Of a stretch of DNA of 64,000 bases, positions 50,835 to 62,737 are shown in pieces (position 1 is the first letter of the stretch; each line of letters opens with the position of its first letter). Both the position numbers and the translations under genes were made by a program. The stretch lies in NCBI RefSeq assembly GCF_025311495.1, contig NZ_CP104398.1:1922001-1986000 (forward strand), given 5' to 3'. The notes beneath the pieces were generated by a model, which saw only the letters and a list, made by a program, of their open reading frames with translations, was not told where the DNA came from and ran no database searches. This DNA comes from Limosilactobacillus oris (GTDB lineage Bacteria; Bacillota; Bacilli; Lactobacillales; Lactobacillaceae).

Positions 50835-52082
50835 ATGGATGCAGAAATTATTTCGGTAGGAACTGAATTAGTGTTGGGCCAGGTGACGAATACTAATGTT
50901 CCGTTATTAGCCCGGACGCTTTCAACGCTGGACATTAAATCCCCCCACCAGGTAACGGTGATGGACGACCAGGAGCAAATCGTTACTGCGATTGACAATG
51001 CCCGTCAGCGGGCGTCGCTGATCTTTGTCTGTGGTGGGCTTGGACCGACAACCGATGACGTTACGCTAAAGAGTACTGCTGCCGCTTTAGGGACGGGGCT
51101 AAAGACGGATGACCAGCACTGGGAGTGGATCAAGGGAACGTTTAAGGCGCGCCGGATTGAGATGCTCCCGGAGAATATTCAACAGGCTCGTTACCTTGCC
51201 GGTGGGACACCGCTCGCCAATCCGGTGGGGCTGGCATTGGGCAGCTGGTACGAGCAGGACGGCCTGGTGGTAGTCGTGCTTCCGGGGCCCCCAGCAGAGT
51301 TCCGGGCAATGCTGGAAGAAAGTGTTCAACCGCGTCTGGTGGAAAAGTATGGTACCGGGCGGCGGATTGCAAGTCGAACCTTGAATTTTTTGGGACGGCC
51401 CGAGTCGCAGTTAATGGATGAGATTGAGGCTGCAACTGAGCAGTTTCAGGATATGACGGTTACCTCCTACGTTCAGCCTAGCCAAATCCAGGTACGGATT
51501 AACGTCTATGACCTGCCGACAGCTCAGGCTAATGACCTGCTAGACCAGGTCACGGCAGCCATTTTGGCGGTCGAACGGCCATACTTCTTTGGGGTTGGCG
51601 ACAAGTGTACGCTGGTAGCGGAGGTGGTTGAGCAGCTGCATGCGCGGCGGCAAACCATCACTGGGGCTGAGAGCCTCACCGGCGGCCTTTTTCAGAGTAC
51701 GATTTGTTCGGTCCCTGGTGCCTCCAACGTCTTTAACGGTGGTTTTGTGACCTATGCGGCGGGTGCGAAGGAAAAATTACTGGGGATTGAACCGGAAGTA
51801 ATTGCAGAACACGGGGTTGTGAGTTCCCAGACCGCGGCCCAGATGGCAGAAAAGAGCCGTGAACTCCTGGATGCTGACTTTGCGCTCTCCTTTACCGGAG
51901 TTGCGGGCCCTGATGACTTGGAGGGGCACCCGGCGGGAACCGTTTGGCTGGGACTTGCTCACCGCGGCCAGCCGACGAAAACTAAGGAGCTCCATTTAGC
52001 TGCCTACCTGGGGCGGCAGGCGGTTCGTAACCTGAGTGTCCAGTACGGCCTACAAATGGTTTTCCAGGCACTACAAGGCTAA
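50835..52082 (+). CDS. cinA: Competence/damage-inducible protein CinA
   Basis: The 415-residue protein has an N-terminal MoaB/MogA-like domain (ISVGTELVLGQVTNTNVPLLARTL, then CGGLGPTTDDVTLKST) and a C-terminal NMN deamidase domain (GAESLTGGLFQSTICSVPGAS, about residue 277, and SFTGVAGPDDLEGHPAGTVWLGL). It recycles pyridine nucleotides and is often co-regulated with recA. AGGAGGA precedes the ATG. Confidence 0.95.
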   Translation: MDAEIISVGTELVLGQVTNTNVPLLARTLSTLDIKSPHQVTVMDDQEQIVTAIDNARQRASLIFVCGGLGPTTDDVTLKSTAAALGTGLKTDDQHWEWIKGTFKARRIEMLPENIQQARYLAGGTPLANPVGLALGSWYEQDGLVVVVLPGPPAEFRAMLEESVQPRLVEKYGTGRRIASRTLNFLGRPESQLMDEIEAATEQFQDMTVTSYVQPSQIQVRINVYDLPTAQANDLLDQVTAAILAVERPYFFGVGDKCTLVAEVVEQLHARRQTITGAESLTGGLFQSTICSVPGASNVFNGGFVTYAAGAKEKLLGIEPEVIAEHGVVSSQTAAQMAEKSRELLDADFALSFTGVAGPDDLEGHPAGTVWLGLAHRGQPTKTKELHLAAYLGRQAVRNLSVQYGLQMVFQALQG

Positions 52083-52105
52083 GCGAACCGCTGTTCGCAT
52101 TTTTC
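52083..52105 (+). promoter_or_regulatory. LexA box that is also the cinA terminator
   Basis: CGAACCGCTGTTCG (52084-52097) fits the Gram-positive LexA (DinR) site CGAAC-N4-GTTCG. With the flanking G and C it forms a 6-bp stem followed by ATTTTTCTT. It lies just before the recA promoter (TTGTGT, TATCGT). One sequence may therefore end cinA transcripts and repress recA until DNA damage. Confidence 0.75.
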
Positions 52106-52172
52106 TTGTGTTTTCTGATGAAAACTGGTATCGTTAATTGGCAGAGATGAGTCCGATAAAGGAGGAAGTAAT

Positions 52173-53249
52173 TTGGCAGACCAGCGTAAAGCAGCTTTAG
52201 ATAAAGCACTTCAAAAGATTGAAAAGAACTTTGGTAAGGGTTCGATCATGCGCATGGGGGATGCTGCCGACATGAAGATTGCGACGGTTTCCAGCGGTTC
52301 GCTGGCAATCGACAAGGCACTTGGTGTTGGCGGTTATCCACGGGGCCGGATAGTAGAAATCTACGGTCCTGAAAGTTCGGGGAAGACGACTGTCGCCCTC
52401 CATGCCGTGGCAGAAGTTCAACGGCAAGGGGGCACGGTAGCGTACATCGATGCCGAAAACGCCTTAGACCCGCAGTATGCGGAAGCCCTTGGGGTTGATG
52501 TCGACAACCTGCTCTTATCCCAGCCAGACACCGGTGAAGAGGGACTGGCGATTGCAGATGCCTTAATTGCCACCAGTGCAATTGACCTGGTCGTGATTGA
52601 TTCCGTAGCCGCCCTGGTTCCCCAAGCCGAAATTGATGGTGACATGGGTGACCACCACGTCGGTTTGCAGGCGCGGTTGATGTCCCAAGCCTTGCGGAAA
52701 CTTTCTGGTGAAATCAACAAGACGAAGACAATTGCGATTTTCATCAATCAAATCCGTGAAAAGGTCGGGGTTATGTTTGGAAATCCCGAAACGACTACTG
52801 GGGGCCGGGCCCTTAAATTTTACTCCACCATCCGGATGGAAATCCGCCGGGCGGAACAGATTAAGAACGGAACCGACGTCATCGGTAATAAGGCGAAGGT
52901 TAAAATCGTTAAGAATAAGGTAGCGCCTCCGTTCAAGCGGTGTGAAGTTGATATCATGTATGGTGAAGGAATCTCGAAGACTGGTGAACTGTTGGATATG
53001 GCGGTAGACCAGGACCTGGTGAAGAAGAGCGGTGCATGGTACTCATACGGCAACGAACGAATTGGTCAGGGCCGGGAAAACGCCAAACAGTGGCTTGCTG
53101 ATCACCCAGACAGCATGATGGAACTGATGAATAAGGTTCGGGTTGCTAATGGCATGAAGCCGCTGGAAGAGAGCAAGAAGGCCGCCGATGATGGTGACGC
53201 TCCGGCTGCTGGTCAGCAGGAGACCATCGAAGAGGCCAGCAAGAACTAA
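52173..53249 (+). CDS. recA: Recombinase RecA
   Basis: RecA forms filaments on single-stranded DNA, drives strand exchange and triggers LexA cleavage. The 358-residue protein begins at TTG with AAAGGAGG upstream. It has Walker [10 protein letters not shown] (about residues 67-75), [15 protein letters not shown] (Walker B), [27 protein letters not shown] (L2 and base) and an acidic C-terminal tail (about the last 30 residues). Length is normal. Confidence 0.98.
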   Translation: MADQRKAALDKALQKIEKNFGKGSIMRMGDAADMKIATVSSGSLAIDKALGVGGYPRGRIVEIYGPESSGKTTVALHAVAEVQRQGGTVAYIDAENALDPQYAEALGVDVDNLLLSQPDTGEEGLAIADALIATSAIDLVVIDSVAALVPQAEIDGDMGDHHVGLQARLMSQALRKLSGEINKTKTIAIFINQIREKVGVMFGNPETTTGGRALKFYSTIRMEIRRAEQIKNGTDVIGNKAKVKIVKNKVAPPFKRCEVDIMYGEGISKTGELLDMAVDQDLVKKSGAWYSYGNERIGQGRENAKQWLADHPDSMMELMNKVRVANGMKPLEESKKAADDGDAPAAGQQETIEEASKN

Positions 53250-53261
53250 CTAATACTGTTA

Positions 53262-53298
53262 ACTAAGGGAGCACAAATGTTTGTGACTCCCTTTTTTG
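53262..53298 (+). terminator. recA terminator
   Basis: AAGGGAGCACAAA and TTTGTGACTCCCTT pair nearly perfectly, followed by TTTT. Confidence 0.85.
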
Positions 53299-53438
53299 CT
53301 GAGGAGGCGACAAAATAATAATAGTTGACACCTTCCTTGACCAAGATTAAAATTTAATTTGTGTGATGCTTTGTAAGCGTGACACGGTGAAAATTATTAA
53401 CCAACCAACAACAAAATAGTTGAAGCGGGGGTGAAATT

Positions 53439-54992
53439 GTGCAGTTATTTATTTTCGCCGCGCTTGCTATGGTTGTCGGTCTTGTTATTGGCTATGCTAT
53501 TCGTAAAGCAACTTACGAAAAACAGTTAGCAGCGGCGCAGCAGACCGCTGCGGGAATTATTGCGACCGCTAAGAGTGAAGCGGAAACGGCGAAAAAAGAA
53601 GCGATTCTGGAGGCTAAGGAAGAAAGTCACCGCTACCGTGAAAATGTTGAAGATGAGCTAAAACAACGCCGGAGTGAGGTTCAGCGGCAGGAGGATCGTC
53701 TTCTGCAGCGTGAAACCAGCCTTGATCACAAGGATTCCGCATTAGAACGACGTGAATCAGCGGTCGGCAAGCGTGAACACAAACTGGATCAGGAAACTGA
53801 GAAACTTCACCAAAAGCAGCAGGCAGCAGCCGCATTAGTTGACCAGCGTCAGGCCGAATTGGAAAAGGTCGCGCAGATGTCACACGAGGATGCCAAGAGC
53901 CTGCTTCTGGCAGAAATGAAGGAACAGCTCAAGACAGAGCGGGAAGTAATGATCCGTGATAGTGAGCAAGAAGCCGAAGTGACCGCGGATCGTAATGCAA
54001 AGAAATTGATCGTGGAAGCAATCCAGCGGAGTGCCGCCGATGTAGTTTCCGAAACGACGGTCTCAGTTGTTAACCTGCCGAATGATGATATGAAGGGCCG
54101 AATTATCGGGCGCGAGGGTCGGAATATTCGGACCTTGGAAACCCTGACCGGGATTGACCTGATTATTGATGATACGCCGGAAGCGGTCGTCTTGAGCGGC
54201 TTTGATCCCGTACGGCGGGAGATTGCTAAGATTGCCTTGGAAAAGCTAATTCAGGATGGCCGGATTCATCCGGCCCGGATTGAAGAGGCAGTCGACAAGG
54301 CCCGCAAGGAAATGGACAGTCAGCTCCGGGAGACCGGTGAACAGGCGCTCTTTGACCTTGGTATTCATTCAATGCACCCCGACCTGATTAAGACGGTCGG
54401 CCGGATGAAGTACCGGACCAGTTACGGACAAAACGTCCTTAACCACTCAATCGAGGTGGCTAAACTAGCCGGTATTATGGCGGGTGAATTAGGTGAAGAC
54501 GTGGCCCTGGCTAAACGGGCCGGACTCCTTCACGATATCGGAAAGGCAGTTGACCATGAGGTCGATGGTTCCCACGTTGAATTAGGAGTTGAACTGACGC
54601 AGAAGTATAAGGAAAATAAGGTTGTGATTAACACAATCGCTTCTCACCACGGCGATGTGCCGGCAACGTCGGTCATTGCTATCCTGGTACAGGCAGCGGA
54701 TGCCATTTCTGGTGCCCGTCCCGGTGCCCGGAGTGAGTCCTTAGAGCAGTACATTCAGCGGCTAAAGAAACTAGAAGGTATAGCTAATAATTACGATGGT
54801 GTCGACCATAGTTTTGCCATTCAGGCTGGTCGTGAATTACGAGTAATTGTCAAGCCAAAGAAGATTTCTGACATGGAAGCAACGACTTTGGCTCATGATA
54901 TTAAACAACAAATTGAGAAACAGTTAGAATATCCAGGCCACATTAAGGTAACGGTTATTCGTGAAGTACGGGCGGTTGACTATGCAAAATAG
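53439..54992 (+). CDS. rny: Ribonuclease Y
   Basis: This membrane-anchored endoribonuclease starts bulk mRNA decay. The 517-residue protein starts at GTG. It has an N-terminal membrane helix ([19 protein letters not shown]), a long coiled coil (about residues 30-165), a KH domain ([36 protein letters not shown]) and an HD domain ([19 protein letters not shown]). The promoter zone upstream includes TTGACA-like bases but is not clear. Confidence 0.97.
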   Translation: MQLFIFAALAMVVGLVIGYAIRKATYEKQLAAAQQTAAGIIATAKSEAETAKKEAILEAKEESHRYRENVEDELKQRRSEVQRQEDRLLQRETSLDHKDSALERRESAVGKREHKLDQETEKLHQKQQAAAALVDQRQAELEKVAQMSHEDAKSLLLAEMKEQLKTEREVMIRDSEQEAEVTADRNAKKLIVEAIQRSAADVVSETTVSVVNLPNDDMKGRIIGREGRNIRTLETLTGIDLIIDDTPEAVVLSGFDPVRREIAKIALEKLIQDGRIHPARIEEAVDKARKEMDSQLRETGEQALFDLGIHSMHPDLIKTVGRMKYRTSYGQNVLNHSIEVAKLAGIMAGELGEDVALAKRAGLLHDIGKAVDHEVDGSHVELGVELTQKYKENKVVINTIASHHGDVPATSVIAILVQAADAISGARPGARSESLEQYIQRLKKLEGIANNYDGVDHSFAIQAGRELRVIVKPKKISDMEATTLAHDIKQQIEKQLEYPGHIKVTVIREVRAVDYAK

Positions 54993-55015
54993 TTAGCCAA
55001 TCAGCCAGCGTTATC

Positions 55016-55058
55016 AAGCAAGAGGTTGGGACTCAGCTCAACCTCTTTGCTATTTTAA
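55016..55058 (+). terminator. rny terminator
   Basis: AGCAAGAGGTTG pairs with CAACCTCTTTGCT, then ATTTT. Confidence 0.8.
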
Positions 55059-55170
55059 AGTTAATAGTGCAATCCGCAGGAGGCAGGCTGCGCATCGACG
55101 GAGGTGGGATTACGAACTAGGCCAATAGTTATGTCCCCCTCTCTTGTTTTTTAAATCCCCGGTGCCCTGC

Positions 55171-55199
55171 TTGCACTGACGAGACACAAAAAATATAAT
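55171..55199 (+). promoter_or_regulatory. mutS promoter
   Basis: TTGCAC (55171-55176) and TATAAT (55194-55199) with a 17-base spacer, about 45 bases before the mutS start. Confidence 0.75.
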
Positions 55200-55242
55200 T
55201 GTCATATGTAAATTACGCAGAGTTTTTAATGAGGTGAACTTT

Positions 55243-57894
55243 TTGGCAAAGAAACAAACACCAATGATGGAACAGTATCAGAAGGTCAAGGACCAGTATC
55301 CAGATGCTTTCCTGTTTTATCGCCTTGGTGACTTTTATGAACTTTTTAACGAAGATGCGGTGAAGGGGGCGCAGTTGTTAGAGCTAACCCTGACGACCCG
55401 GAATCACAGTGCCAAAAATCCAATTCCAATGTGTGGGGTTCCCCACCGGGCCGTTGAAAGCTATGTTGACATGTTGATTGACAAGGGCTACAAGGTAGCA
55501 ATTTGTGAACAGATGGAGGATCCAAAGAAGGCTAAGGGAATGGTCAAACGGGCCGTAACCCGGTTGATTACTCCAGGAACCCAGATGGACCTCAATGGCG
55601 ATCAAGCGCGGCAGAACAACTATTTGGCGGCAATTAGCCAGGCGGGCAATCAGTTTAACCTGGCCTACACCGACTTGTCGACGGGGGAACTGAAAGCGAC
55701 CAGCTTAGGCAGCGTCGAGGGGGTCATTAACGAACTGATCAACCTCCAAAGTAAGGAAGTTGTCGGGGAGGGGGACTTGCCCGCCCGCCTCAAAGCTGCC
55801 TTGGACAGCCGGCACATCCTGCTTTCCCAGCAGACGGAAATTCTCAAGCGGTCGGAGATCAGCTACCTGACCCAGGACCTGACAGCTGCCGGTCAGCGGC
55901 ACGTGGTAGGCCTCCTGGTTTCCTACCTGCTGACGACGCAAAAACGTTCTCTTGCCCATATGCAAGGGGCGATTGCTTACCAACCTAGTTCGTTTATGAA
56001 GATTGATCATTATTCCAAGACGAATCTCGAACTGATGACCAACCTCCGGAGCGGGAAGCGTCAGGGAACCCTATCCTGGCTGTTGGACGAGACCAAAACG
56101 GCGATGGGCAGCCGGCTCTTAAAACGCTGGCTGGACAGGCCGCTGATTGATCCGGCGGCAATTAAGGAACGCCAGGATAAAGTGGCCGAGCTGCTTGACC
56201 ACTACTTCGAACGGAGCAACCTTCAGGAAGAATTGATTAAGGTTTATGACCTGGAACGCCTAGCTGGCCGGGTCGCGTACGGGAGTGTCAATGGCCGGGA
56301 CCTGATTCAGCTAAAGACGTCTTTGGAGCAGGTCCCCAAGATTAAGTATGTCCTCGAAACCCTCGACTCCCCCGTTTTTACAGACCTTACTAGCCGCTTA
56401 GACCCCTTGACGGATATTGCCGATCTGATTGACCGAGCCATCGTGGAAGAACCGCCGATTGCGGTCACGGATGGTGGGGTAATTAAGGATGGCTACAATG
56501 ACCAGTTAGACCAGTACCGGGATGCCATGAACAACGGCAAGCAGTGGATTGCTGACCTTCAAGAGCAGGAGCGGCAGGTAACTGGTATCAATAACTTGAA
56601 GATTGGTTATAACCATGTTTTTGGCTATTTTATCGAAGTTACCAAGGTCAACCTGGATAAGATTCCGCGGGACCGGTACGAACGAAAGCAAACCTTGGTT
56701 AATGCGGAGCGCTTTTCTACGCCGGAGTTAAAGGAAAAGGAAGCCCTAATCCTCGGCGCCCAAGAGAAGTCAGTGGCCCTTGAATATGACCTCTTCGTGA
56801 AGATTCGTGAGCAGGTCAAGGAACAGATTCAGCGGTTGCAAAAATTGGCCCAGGCCCTGTCCGAACTGGATGTTTTACAGAGCTTTGCCGTGGTCAGTGA
56901 AGACTACCACTTCGTCCGGCCGATAATGAACAGTGGTCACCAGTTACAGATTAAGGACGGGCGCCACCCAGTAGTAGAAAAGTTTATGGGCCACCAGGAA
57001 TACGTTCCAAACGACGTCCAGATGGGGGACGACACGGATATTCTGCTGATTACGGGACCTAATATGTCCGGGAAGAGTACCTATATGCGGCAGTTAGCAC
57101 TGACGGCGGTAATGGCCCAGATGGGGTGCTTTGTTCCGGCAAGCCGGGCTGAGCTGCCGATTTTTGACCAAATCTTTACCCGGATTGGGGCGGCAGACGA
57201 CCTGATTTCCGGCGAAAGTACGTTTATGGTGGAGATGATGGAGGCTAACAATGCCCTGAGTCACGCCACGGACCGGAGCCTGATCCTCTTTGATGAGATT
57301 GGCCGTGGGACTGCTACTTACGATGGGATGGCCCTGGCCCAGGCAATAATTGAGTATGTCCACCAGCACGTTCGCGCCAAGACCCTCTTCTCCACCCACT
57401 ACCATGAACTAACCAGCCTGGAAGAGACCCTTCCCCGCTTAAAGAATGTTCACGTGGGGGCAACGGAGAAGAACGGTGAGCTGGTCTTCCTCCACAAGGT
57501 CAGTGCGGGGCCAGCGGATAAGTCGTACGGAATCCACGTTGCCAAGCTGGCTGGCATGCCCGCGCCACTTCTGAAGCGTGCCGACCAGATCCTGCAGAAA
57601 TTGGAGAATAAGGAAGCCGAGCTGGCTAAGAAGGGGGCAGCAGGCCCGACCAGCCAACCGACTCCGCAACAGCCTGCGGCCCAGCTAACCGACCGGGTCC
57701 AGGAAGCACCCGCAGCAGCTCCGCTAGTTGAACAGAACGGCCAAATGGAATTGTTTAACCCCCAGCCGGCCGCCAAGAAGCTGGATAAAAAAGAGGAACG
57801 GGTGCTTAACCAGCTGAAGGAGCTTAACCTGATGGGAATGACGCCGATGGAGGTAATGAACCAGCTATATGACTGGCAGCAAAAACTAAAGTGA
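55243..57894 (+). CDS. mutS: DNA mismatch repair protein MutS
   Basis: MutS binds base mismatches. The 883-residue protein begins at TTG (AGGTG upstream; a GTG at 55234 overlaps that site). The mismatch-contact [11 protein letters not shown] lies near residue 29. The ATPase has Walker [12 protein letters not shown] (about residue 604), [29 protein letters not shown] (signature and Walker B) and STHYHELT. A Pro/Gln-rich linker (about 795-835) leads to the C-terminal dimer end. mutL follows by 13 bases. Confidence 0.97.
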   Translation: MAKKQTPMMEQYQKVKDQYPDAFLFYRLGDFYELFNEDAVKGAQLLELTLTTRNHSAKNPIPMCGVPHRAVESYVDMLIDKGYKVAICEQMEDPKKAKGMVKRAVTRLITPGTQMDLNGDQARQNNYLAAISQAGNQFNLAYTDLSTGELKATSLGSVEGVINELINLQSKEVVGEGDLPARLKAALDSRHILLSQQTEILKRSEISYLTQDLTAAGQRHVVGLLVSYLLTTQKRSLAHMQGAIAYQPSSFMKIDHYSKTNLELMTNLRSGKRQGTLSWLLDETKTAMGSRLLKRWLDRPLIDPAAIKERQDKVAELLDHYFERSNLQEELIKVYDLERLAGRVAYGSVNGRDLIQLKTSLEQVPKIKYVLETLDSPVFTDLTSRLDPLTDIADLIDRAIVEEPPIAVTDGGVIKDGYNDQLDQYRDAMNNGKQWIADLQEQERQVTGINNLKIGYNHVFGYFIEVTKVNLDKIPRDRYERKQTLVNAERFSTPELKEKEALILGAQEKSVALEYDLFVKIREQVKEQIQRLQKLAQALSELDVLQSFAVVSEDYHFVRPIMNSGHQLQIKDGRHPVVEKFMGHQEYVPNDVQMGDDTDILLITGPNMSGKSTYMRQLALTAVMAQMGCFVPASRAELPIFDQIFTRIGAADDLISGESTFMVEMMEANNALSHATDRSLILFDEIGRGTATYDGMALAQAIIEYVHQHVRAKTLFSTHYHELTSLEETLPRLKNVHVGATEKNGELVFLHKVSAGPADKSYGIHVAKLAGMPAPLLKRADQILQKLENKEAELAKKGAAGPTSQPTPQQPAAQLTDRVQEAPAAAPLVEQNGQMELFNPQPAAKKLDKKEERVLNQLKELNLMGMTPMEVMNQLYDWQQKLK

Positions 57895-57907
57895 GGTGTG
57901 AAGGCGA

Positions 57908-59929
57908 ATGGGGCAGATTCATGAATTAAATGATATTTTAGCTGATCAAATCGCTGCCGGGGAAGTAATTGAACGGCCAGCCTCAATTGTGAAGGAACTG
58001 GTGGAAAATTCCCTGGACGCTCAGAGCAAACGGGTTGACATCATCGTGGAAAATGCAGGCCTTGATAGCATCAGGGTGATTGATGACGGTCAGGGAATTG
58101 CTGCTGATGACGTGGAATTAGCTTTTAAGCGCCATGCCACGAGTAAGATCAATAGCCGCCAAGACCTTTTTCGGGTCCAGACGATGGGCTTTCGTGGGGA
58201 GGCGCTGCCCAGCATTGCTTCGGTTGCAGACGTCGAACTAACGACGGCCATCGCGGACGCAACCGCTGGCCGGACTGTCCATCTCCGGGGTGGCAAACTG
58301 GTTACCAACCAACCAGCACCGGCCCGGCGGGGAACTGACGTCCGGGTGACGGAACTCTTCTTCAACACGCCGGCCCGCTTGAAGTACCTCAAATCTCCCC
58401 AGACGGAACTGGCTCGAATTACTGATATTATCAACCGGCTGGCCCTCGCTAACCCCCAGGTGGCTTTTAGCTTTACCCATAATGGGAAGGAAATCTTTCG
58501 GTCGGCGGGGAACGATAACCTCCAGCAGGTAATCGCAACGATTTACGGAATTCAAGCGGGGCGGAAGATGCTGGCTGTCCAGGGGACCGATAATGATTTT
58601 CGGGTAACCGGCTTTGTTTCCCTGCCGGAGTTAACCCGGGCGTCCCGCCAGTACATTACGATAATGATCAACCACCGCTACGTCCGTAATTATGCCCTGA
58701 CTAAGGCGATTATCCAGGGCTACGAGTCAAAGCTGATGGTGGGGCGCTACCCGGTGGCCGTCATTAACATTGACTTGGATCCGGTCCTGGTGGACGTCAA
58801 TGTCCATCCGGCAAAACGGGAGGTCCGTCTGAGCAAGGAGGACCAGCTAGCTAAGCTGATTGCGCAAACCATTCGCCAGCGGATTGCCCAGGAAAACTTA
58901 ATTCCTGACGTGGATGCGGACCGGTTTACCCCCCAGCCAGATCCGGACCTAGTTGACGACCTTAACCGGCGCCTGAACGAAGCGGCGGCTTCCTACGGAG
59001 TTGACCAAGCTGACACGGCAGGAGCGTCCAGCGCAGCCGTGACGTCTCCTCTACCAACGAGCACGGCAAAGGCCGGGGCGGATACGGTCGACAGCCAAAT
59101 CCCGTCCCCAGTGATTATCCACCAGAGCAGTGAACTAAATTCTGCCCGGATGAAGGAGTTTGATGCTCGTTACCAAGACGAAAGCCTGCCGGCACTGTTT
59201 AATGATTCAGGAAGGCCAGCCGCTGATAGTCAGCCAACCGCGCCAGTCCAGACGGAAAACCTCGAACTGGATGTTCATGACAAGAGCGACCAGGAGACGG
59301 GACGCTTTCCAGACCTGCAATATATCGGCCAGCTCCAGGGGACCTTTTTATTAGCCCAGGCTAGTGATGGCTTATATATCGTTGACCAGCATGCCGCCCA
59401 GGAGCGGATCAACTATGAGCGCTACCGGCAGGAAATCGGTCAGGTCAGTGCTGACCAGCAGACGTTCCTGGTTCCGCTAGTGTTGAACTATTCGACGGTT
59501 GACGCCTTGACCATCAGCAATCATGCTGACGTTTTAGCAAGCGTTGGCCTGCACCTGGAACACTTTGGGCAAAATAGTTTCTTGCTACGGTCACACCCGA
59601 CCTGGTTTAAAGAGGGGCAAGAAGAGGATACCGTCCGGGAAATGATTGATTGGATCATTAAGGACGGCAAGCTGACCGTCCAGCAATTTCGGATGAAGAC
59701 GGCCATCATGATGAGCTGCAAACGGGCGATTAAGGCTAACCACCACCTGGACGAGCGGGAGGCCCGGGCACTGTTGCACCGGCTTCCCCAGTGTGAGAAC
59801 CCGTTTAACTGTCCTCACGGTCGTCCCGTAACGGTTCATTTTAACGACCGCGACCTCGAAAAGATGTTTAAACGGATCCAGGAAGCTCATGTTCCGTATG
59901 CTGACGATTTCGACGACCATGATTTTTAG
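57908..59929 (+). CDS. mutL: DNA mismatch repair protein MutL
   Basis: MutL links mismatch recognition to strand cutting. The 673-residue protein has the GHKL ATPase N-terminal domain ([30 protein letters not shown] and [10 protein letters not shown]) and a variable Ala/Ser-rich linker (about 350-460). The C-terminal endonuclease site is present: [25 protein letters not shown] and CPHGRPV. It is thus of the nicking type used by bacteria without MutH. Confidence 0.97.
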   Translation: MGQIHELNDILADQIAAGEVIERPASIVKELVENSLDAQSKRVDIIVENAGLDSIRVIDDGQGIAADDVELAFKRHATSKINSRQDLFRVQTMGFRGEALPSIASVADVELTTAIADATAGRTVHLRGGKLVTNQPAPARRGTDVRVTELFFNTPARLKYLKSPQTELARITDIINRLALANPQVAFSFTHNGKEIFRSAGNDNLQQVIATIYGIQAGRKMLAVQGTDNDFRVTGFVSLPELTRASRQYITIMINHRYVRNYALTKAIIQGYESKLMVGRYPVAVINIDLDPVLVDVNVHPAKREVRLSKEDQLAKLIAQTIRQRIAQENLIPDVDADRFTPQPDPDLVDDLNRRLNEAAASYGVDQADTAGASSAAVTSPLPTSTAKAGADTVDSQIPSPVIIHQSSELNSARMKEFDARYQDESLPALFNDSGRPAADSQPTAPVQTENLELDVHDKSDQETGRFPDLQYIGQLQGTFLLAQASDGLYIVDQHAAQERINYERYRQEIGQVSADQQTFLVPLVLNYSTVDALTISNHADVLASVGLHLEHFGQNSFLLRSHPTWFKEGQEEDTVREMIDWIIKDGKLTVQQFRMKTAIMMSCKRAIKANHHLDEREARALLHRLPQCENPFNCPHGRPVTVHFNDRDLEKMFKRIQEAHVPYADDFDDHDF

Positions 59930-59949
59930 TGATAAAGGAGTTTTCTGAC

Positions 59950-60543
59950 GTGTATGAATATTTAACGGGAACCATTAGCATTGTTGCCCCCCAGTACATC
60001 GTGGTAGATGTTCAGGGAGTTGGTTACAAATTATTGGTGGCCAACCCCTACCGCTTCCATGAGGATTCAGCCAAGGCCGTCCGGGTGTTTGTCTACCAGG
60101 CTGTTCGAGACAATGACATTTCCCTGTTTGGCTTCAGTGACCAGGCGGAAAAACGGTTGTTTATGCAGCTGATCAACGTTTCGGGAATTGGCCCGAAGAG
60201 TGCTTTGGCAATTCTGGCCAACCCTGACCACCAGGGACTGGTGGATGCAATTGCTAACAATAACATTGGCTACCTGACGAAGTTTCCGGGAATCGGTAAA
60301 AAGACGGCCTCACAGATTGTGTTGGATTTGAAAGATAAGCTGGCGGCCGCTACTGCTGGCAGCCTGTTTGACCAGCAGCCGATCAGTGGAGCAGCTAACC
60401 CGGCACTGGCGGATGCCTTAGCGGCCCTCAAGGCGCTGGGCTACAAGGAGCGGGAGGTCAAAAAGATCGGTAAGCAGCTGGGTGGGGAGCAACAATCGAC
60501 CGACGAGTACTTGCGGCAAGCACTGCGCCTGCTAAACCAATGA
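59950..60543 (+). CDS. ruvA: Holliday junction helicase subunit RuvA
   Basis: RuvA binds four-way junctions and guides RuvB. The 197-residue protein starts at GTG (AAAGGAG 9 bases upstream; a frame back to 59929 has no proper site). It begins [27 protein letters not shown] (OB fold), then two helix-hairpin-helix units ([16 protein letters not shown] and [20 protein letters not shown]), and a C-terminal domain that contacts RuvB. Confidence 0.96.
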   Translation: MYEYLTGTISIVAPQYIVVDVQGVGYKLLVANPYRFHEDSAKAVRVFVYQAVRDNDISLFGFSDQAEKRLFMQLINVSGIGPKSALAILANPDHQGLVDAIANNNIGYLTKFPGIGKKTASQIVLDLKDKLAAATAGSLFDQQPISGAANPALADALAALKALGYKEREVKKIGKQLGGEQQSTDEYLRQALRLLNQ

Positions 60544-60556
60544 GGGGAGGATCATC

Positions 60557-61579
60557 GTGAACGAGAAGCAAAACGACGTGCTATCTGACCAGTCTCAAGA
60601 TGAAGCGGAGGAGCAGATTGAACTCACCCTCCGTCCCCAGAATCTTCAGGACTATATCGGTCAAGCACAGCTCAAAAATAAGCTGCGGGTGTACATCAAG
60701 GCAGCCAAGGAACGGGAAGAAGCCTTGGACCACGTCTTGCTGTACGGTCCACCGGGCCTGGGGAAGACGACGTTGGCGATGGTCATTGCCCATGAAATGG
60801 CTGTGAACATCAAGACGACCAGCGGTCCGGCAATTGAAAAACCAGGCGACCTCGTGGCTCTGCTAAACGAACTCCAGCCTGGAGATGTTCTCTTCATTGA
60901 CGAAATTCACCGCCTGCCCAAGGTCGTGGAGGAAATGCTCTACTCGGCAATGGAGGATTACTACATCGACATTGTGGTCGGGGAAGGGCCAACCGCCCAC
61001 CCTGTTCACTTCCCCTTGCCGCCCTTTACCTTGATTGGAGCAACGACCCGGGCCGGAATGCTGTCGGCGCCGTTGCGGGACCGGTTTGGAATTGTTGAGC
61101 ACATGAACTACTACAACCAGGACGAGCTGAAACAAATTATTTTTCGATCGGCGCGGATCTTTGATACCCAAATTGAGGAGCAGGGGGCACATGAACTGGC
61201 CCTGCGTTCCCGGGGAACGCCCCGGATTGCTAACCGGTTGCTCAAACGGGTGCGGGACTTTGCCCAGGTTGCTCACCGGCAGGCGATTGATGCCGCTATC
61301 GTCAAACAGGCCCTCGATCTCCTCCAGGTAGATAGCCGCGGCCTTGATGAAATCGACCGGAAAATGTTGTTGACGATGATTAATTTCTACCAGGGCGGGC
61401 CGGTCGGTCTGAAAACAATTGCTGCCAATATTGGTGAAGAAACCAATACGATTGAAGAAATGTACGAACCCTACCTGATTCAGATTGGCTACATTAGTCG
61501 AACTCCCCGTGGACGGGTGGTCACGCCAGCAGCCTATGACCACCTGGGAATTAATTATCCAACGGATGAGGGAAAATAA
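60557..61579 (+). CDS. ruvB: Holliday junction helicase ATPase RuvB
   Basis: RuvB is the motor of branch migration. The 340-residue AAA+ protein starts at GTG with GGGGAGG upstream. It has [23 protein letters not shown], Walker [13 protein letters not shown] (about residue 62), Walker B FIDEIHRL, sensor 1 [10 protein letters not shown] and a winged-helix end ([13 protein letters not shown]). It is separated from ruvA by 13 bases. RuvC is absent, as usual in lactobacilli, which use RecU. Confidence 0.97.
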   Translation: MNEKQNDVLSDQSQDEAEEQIELTLRPQNLQDYIGQAQLKNKLRVYIKAAKEREEALDHVLLYGPPGLGKTTLAMVIAHEMAVNIKTTSGPAIEKPGDLVALLNELQPGDVLFIDEIHRLPKVVEEMLYSAMEDYYIDIVVGEGPTAHPVHFPLPPFTLIGATTRAGMLSAPLRDRFGIVEHMNYYNQDELKQIIFRSARIFDTQIEEQGAHELALRSRGTPRIANRLLKRVRDFAQVAHRQAIDAAIVKQALDLLQVDSRGLDEIDRKMLLTMINFYQGGPVGLKTIAANIGEETNTIEEMYEPYLIQIGYISRTPRGRVVTPAAYDHLGINYPTDEGK

Positions 61580-61580
61580 T

Positions 61581-62669
61581 ATGGAGAGCAAACTTAAATT
61601 TAACGTCCAGGCAGAGAGCGGCAATGCCCGTACTGGCCACTTGCAGTTAGGATCCCGGACGGCCACCACCCCTATGCTGGTTCAAACCGGAATGGTGTCC
61701 GCAATTCTCACCAGCGGTGAATTGACAGCACTTGGGACGCAGGCCATCAAGCAGTCAGCCTTAGAATATTGGCTCAGGGCCCAGGGGCAACCAGAGCGAC
61801 TCGGGTTTGCCGATATTCATGAGCACTTGCGCTGGCCGGGAATCGTTGTCGGGGCATCTGGAGCAGACCAGGCTTACCGCTGGGCCAAACCCCGTGGCCG
61901 TAAGAAAACAGGGGTTAGTTTTCACGAGCCAGCGACGGGGCAGCAAAAAATGTATACACCCCAGTTAGCCCAGCAATGGCAACGGCTGCTGGGCTGTGAT
62001 CTGCTGGTTGGCTTTGCCCGCTGGGATGATTACTATGCCCCCGTCGACGATTTGCAAGCAACTGCCCAGCAGACGGCCGAATGGCTCGGAATGGACAAGC
62101 AGTTATTGAATACGCTGGCGCCGGTAGTTGGGGGCGGCCTGAAACGGGTCCGCCAGGCCAGTGTTGCCGCGGCTCAGGTAACTCACCCTTGTGGCTATGC
62201 CCTCTTAGGGATTGATGGGGCCGTCAAATTGGCGGAACAACGGCGGGTAATCGGTGAAATCGTTGCGATGCTCCCTACGGAGGGGCTGCGCTACTTACCT
62301 GCCTGTGGGGCGTTAGAGCAGGTACTGATAGCAATTGCACAGGGAATGGACATTGTTGATAGCGACTGTGCGGCGACGACCGCGCTCCATGGCACTGCCT
62401 ACCTGGGGACAAAACGATTGCACCTGACCCAAGAACACTTGGCAGGTGACTCCCGGACACTGGTGCCAGGCTGTCAGTGCCCGACTTGCCAGGCGGGTTA
62501 TTCCCGGGCATACCTGCACCAGCTCCTCCAAGAGCAGTCACCAGTGGGGGTCCGATTGTTGACAGCCCACAACCTGTATGTGCTTAACCAGTTGGTTGAC
62601 CGCTTCCGCCAAGCTATCGCGGCTGGGCGGCTGGCAGAATTGATGGCCGACCTAGCAATTGACTACTAA
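61581..62669 (+). CDS. Degenerate queuine tRNA-ribosyltransferase (Tgt) paralogue
   Basis: The 362-residue protein sits where tgt normally stands (ruvAB, then queA-tgt-yajC). It keeps the Tgt zinc site CQCPTC with a downstream His (TAHN). The first catalytic block, normally TDSGGFQ, is replaced by VVGASGADQAY. The block with the nucleophilic Asp (normally FDCVLPTR-x-GR-x-G) reads VDSDCAATTALHG, without the Arg residues. The base-binding half is therefore altered and classical preQ1/queuine exchange is doubtful. queA is missing. It may have a new role or be decaying slowly. Confidence 0.8.
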   Translation: MESKLKFNVQAESGNARTGHLQLGSRTATTPMLVQTGMVSAILTSGELTALGTQAIKQSALEYWLRAQGQPERLGFADIHEHLRWPGIVVGASGADQAYRWAKPRGRKKTGVSFHEPATGQQKMYTPQLAQQWQRLLGCDLLVGFARWDDYYAPVDDLQATAQQTAEWLGMDKQLLNTLAPVVGGGLKRVRQASVAAAQVTHPCGYALLGIDGAVKLAEQRRVIGEIVAMLPTEGLRYLPACGALEQVLIAIAQGMDIVDSDCAATTALHGTAYLGTKRLHLTQEHLAGDSRTLVPGCQCPTCQAGYSRAYLHQLLQEQSPVGVRLLTAHNLYVLNQLVDRFRQAIAAGRLAELMADLAIDY

Positions 62670-62737
62670 CGGTGGTTTTTTTATAAAAAGTTTGGTAAAG
62701 TTAAAAGAGAGATTTGGCGAAAGGAATGGATAATATC

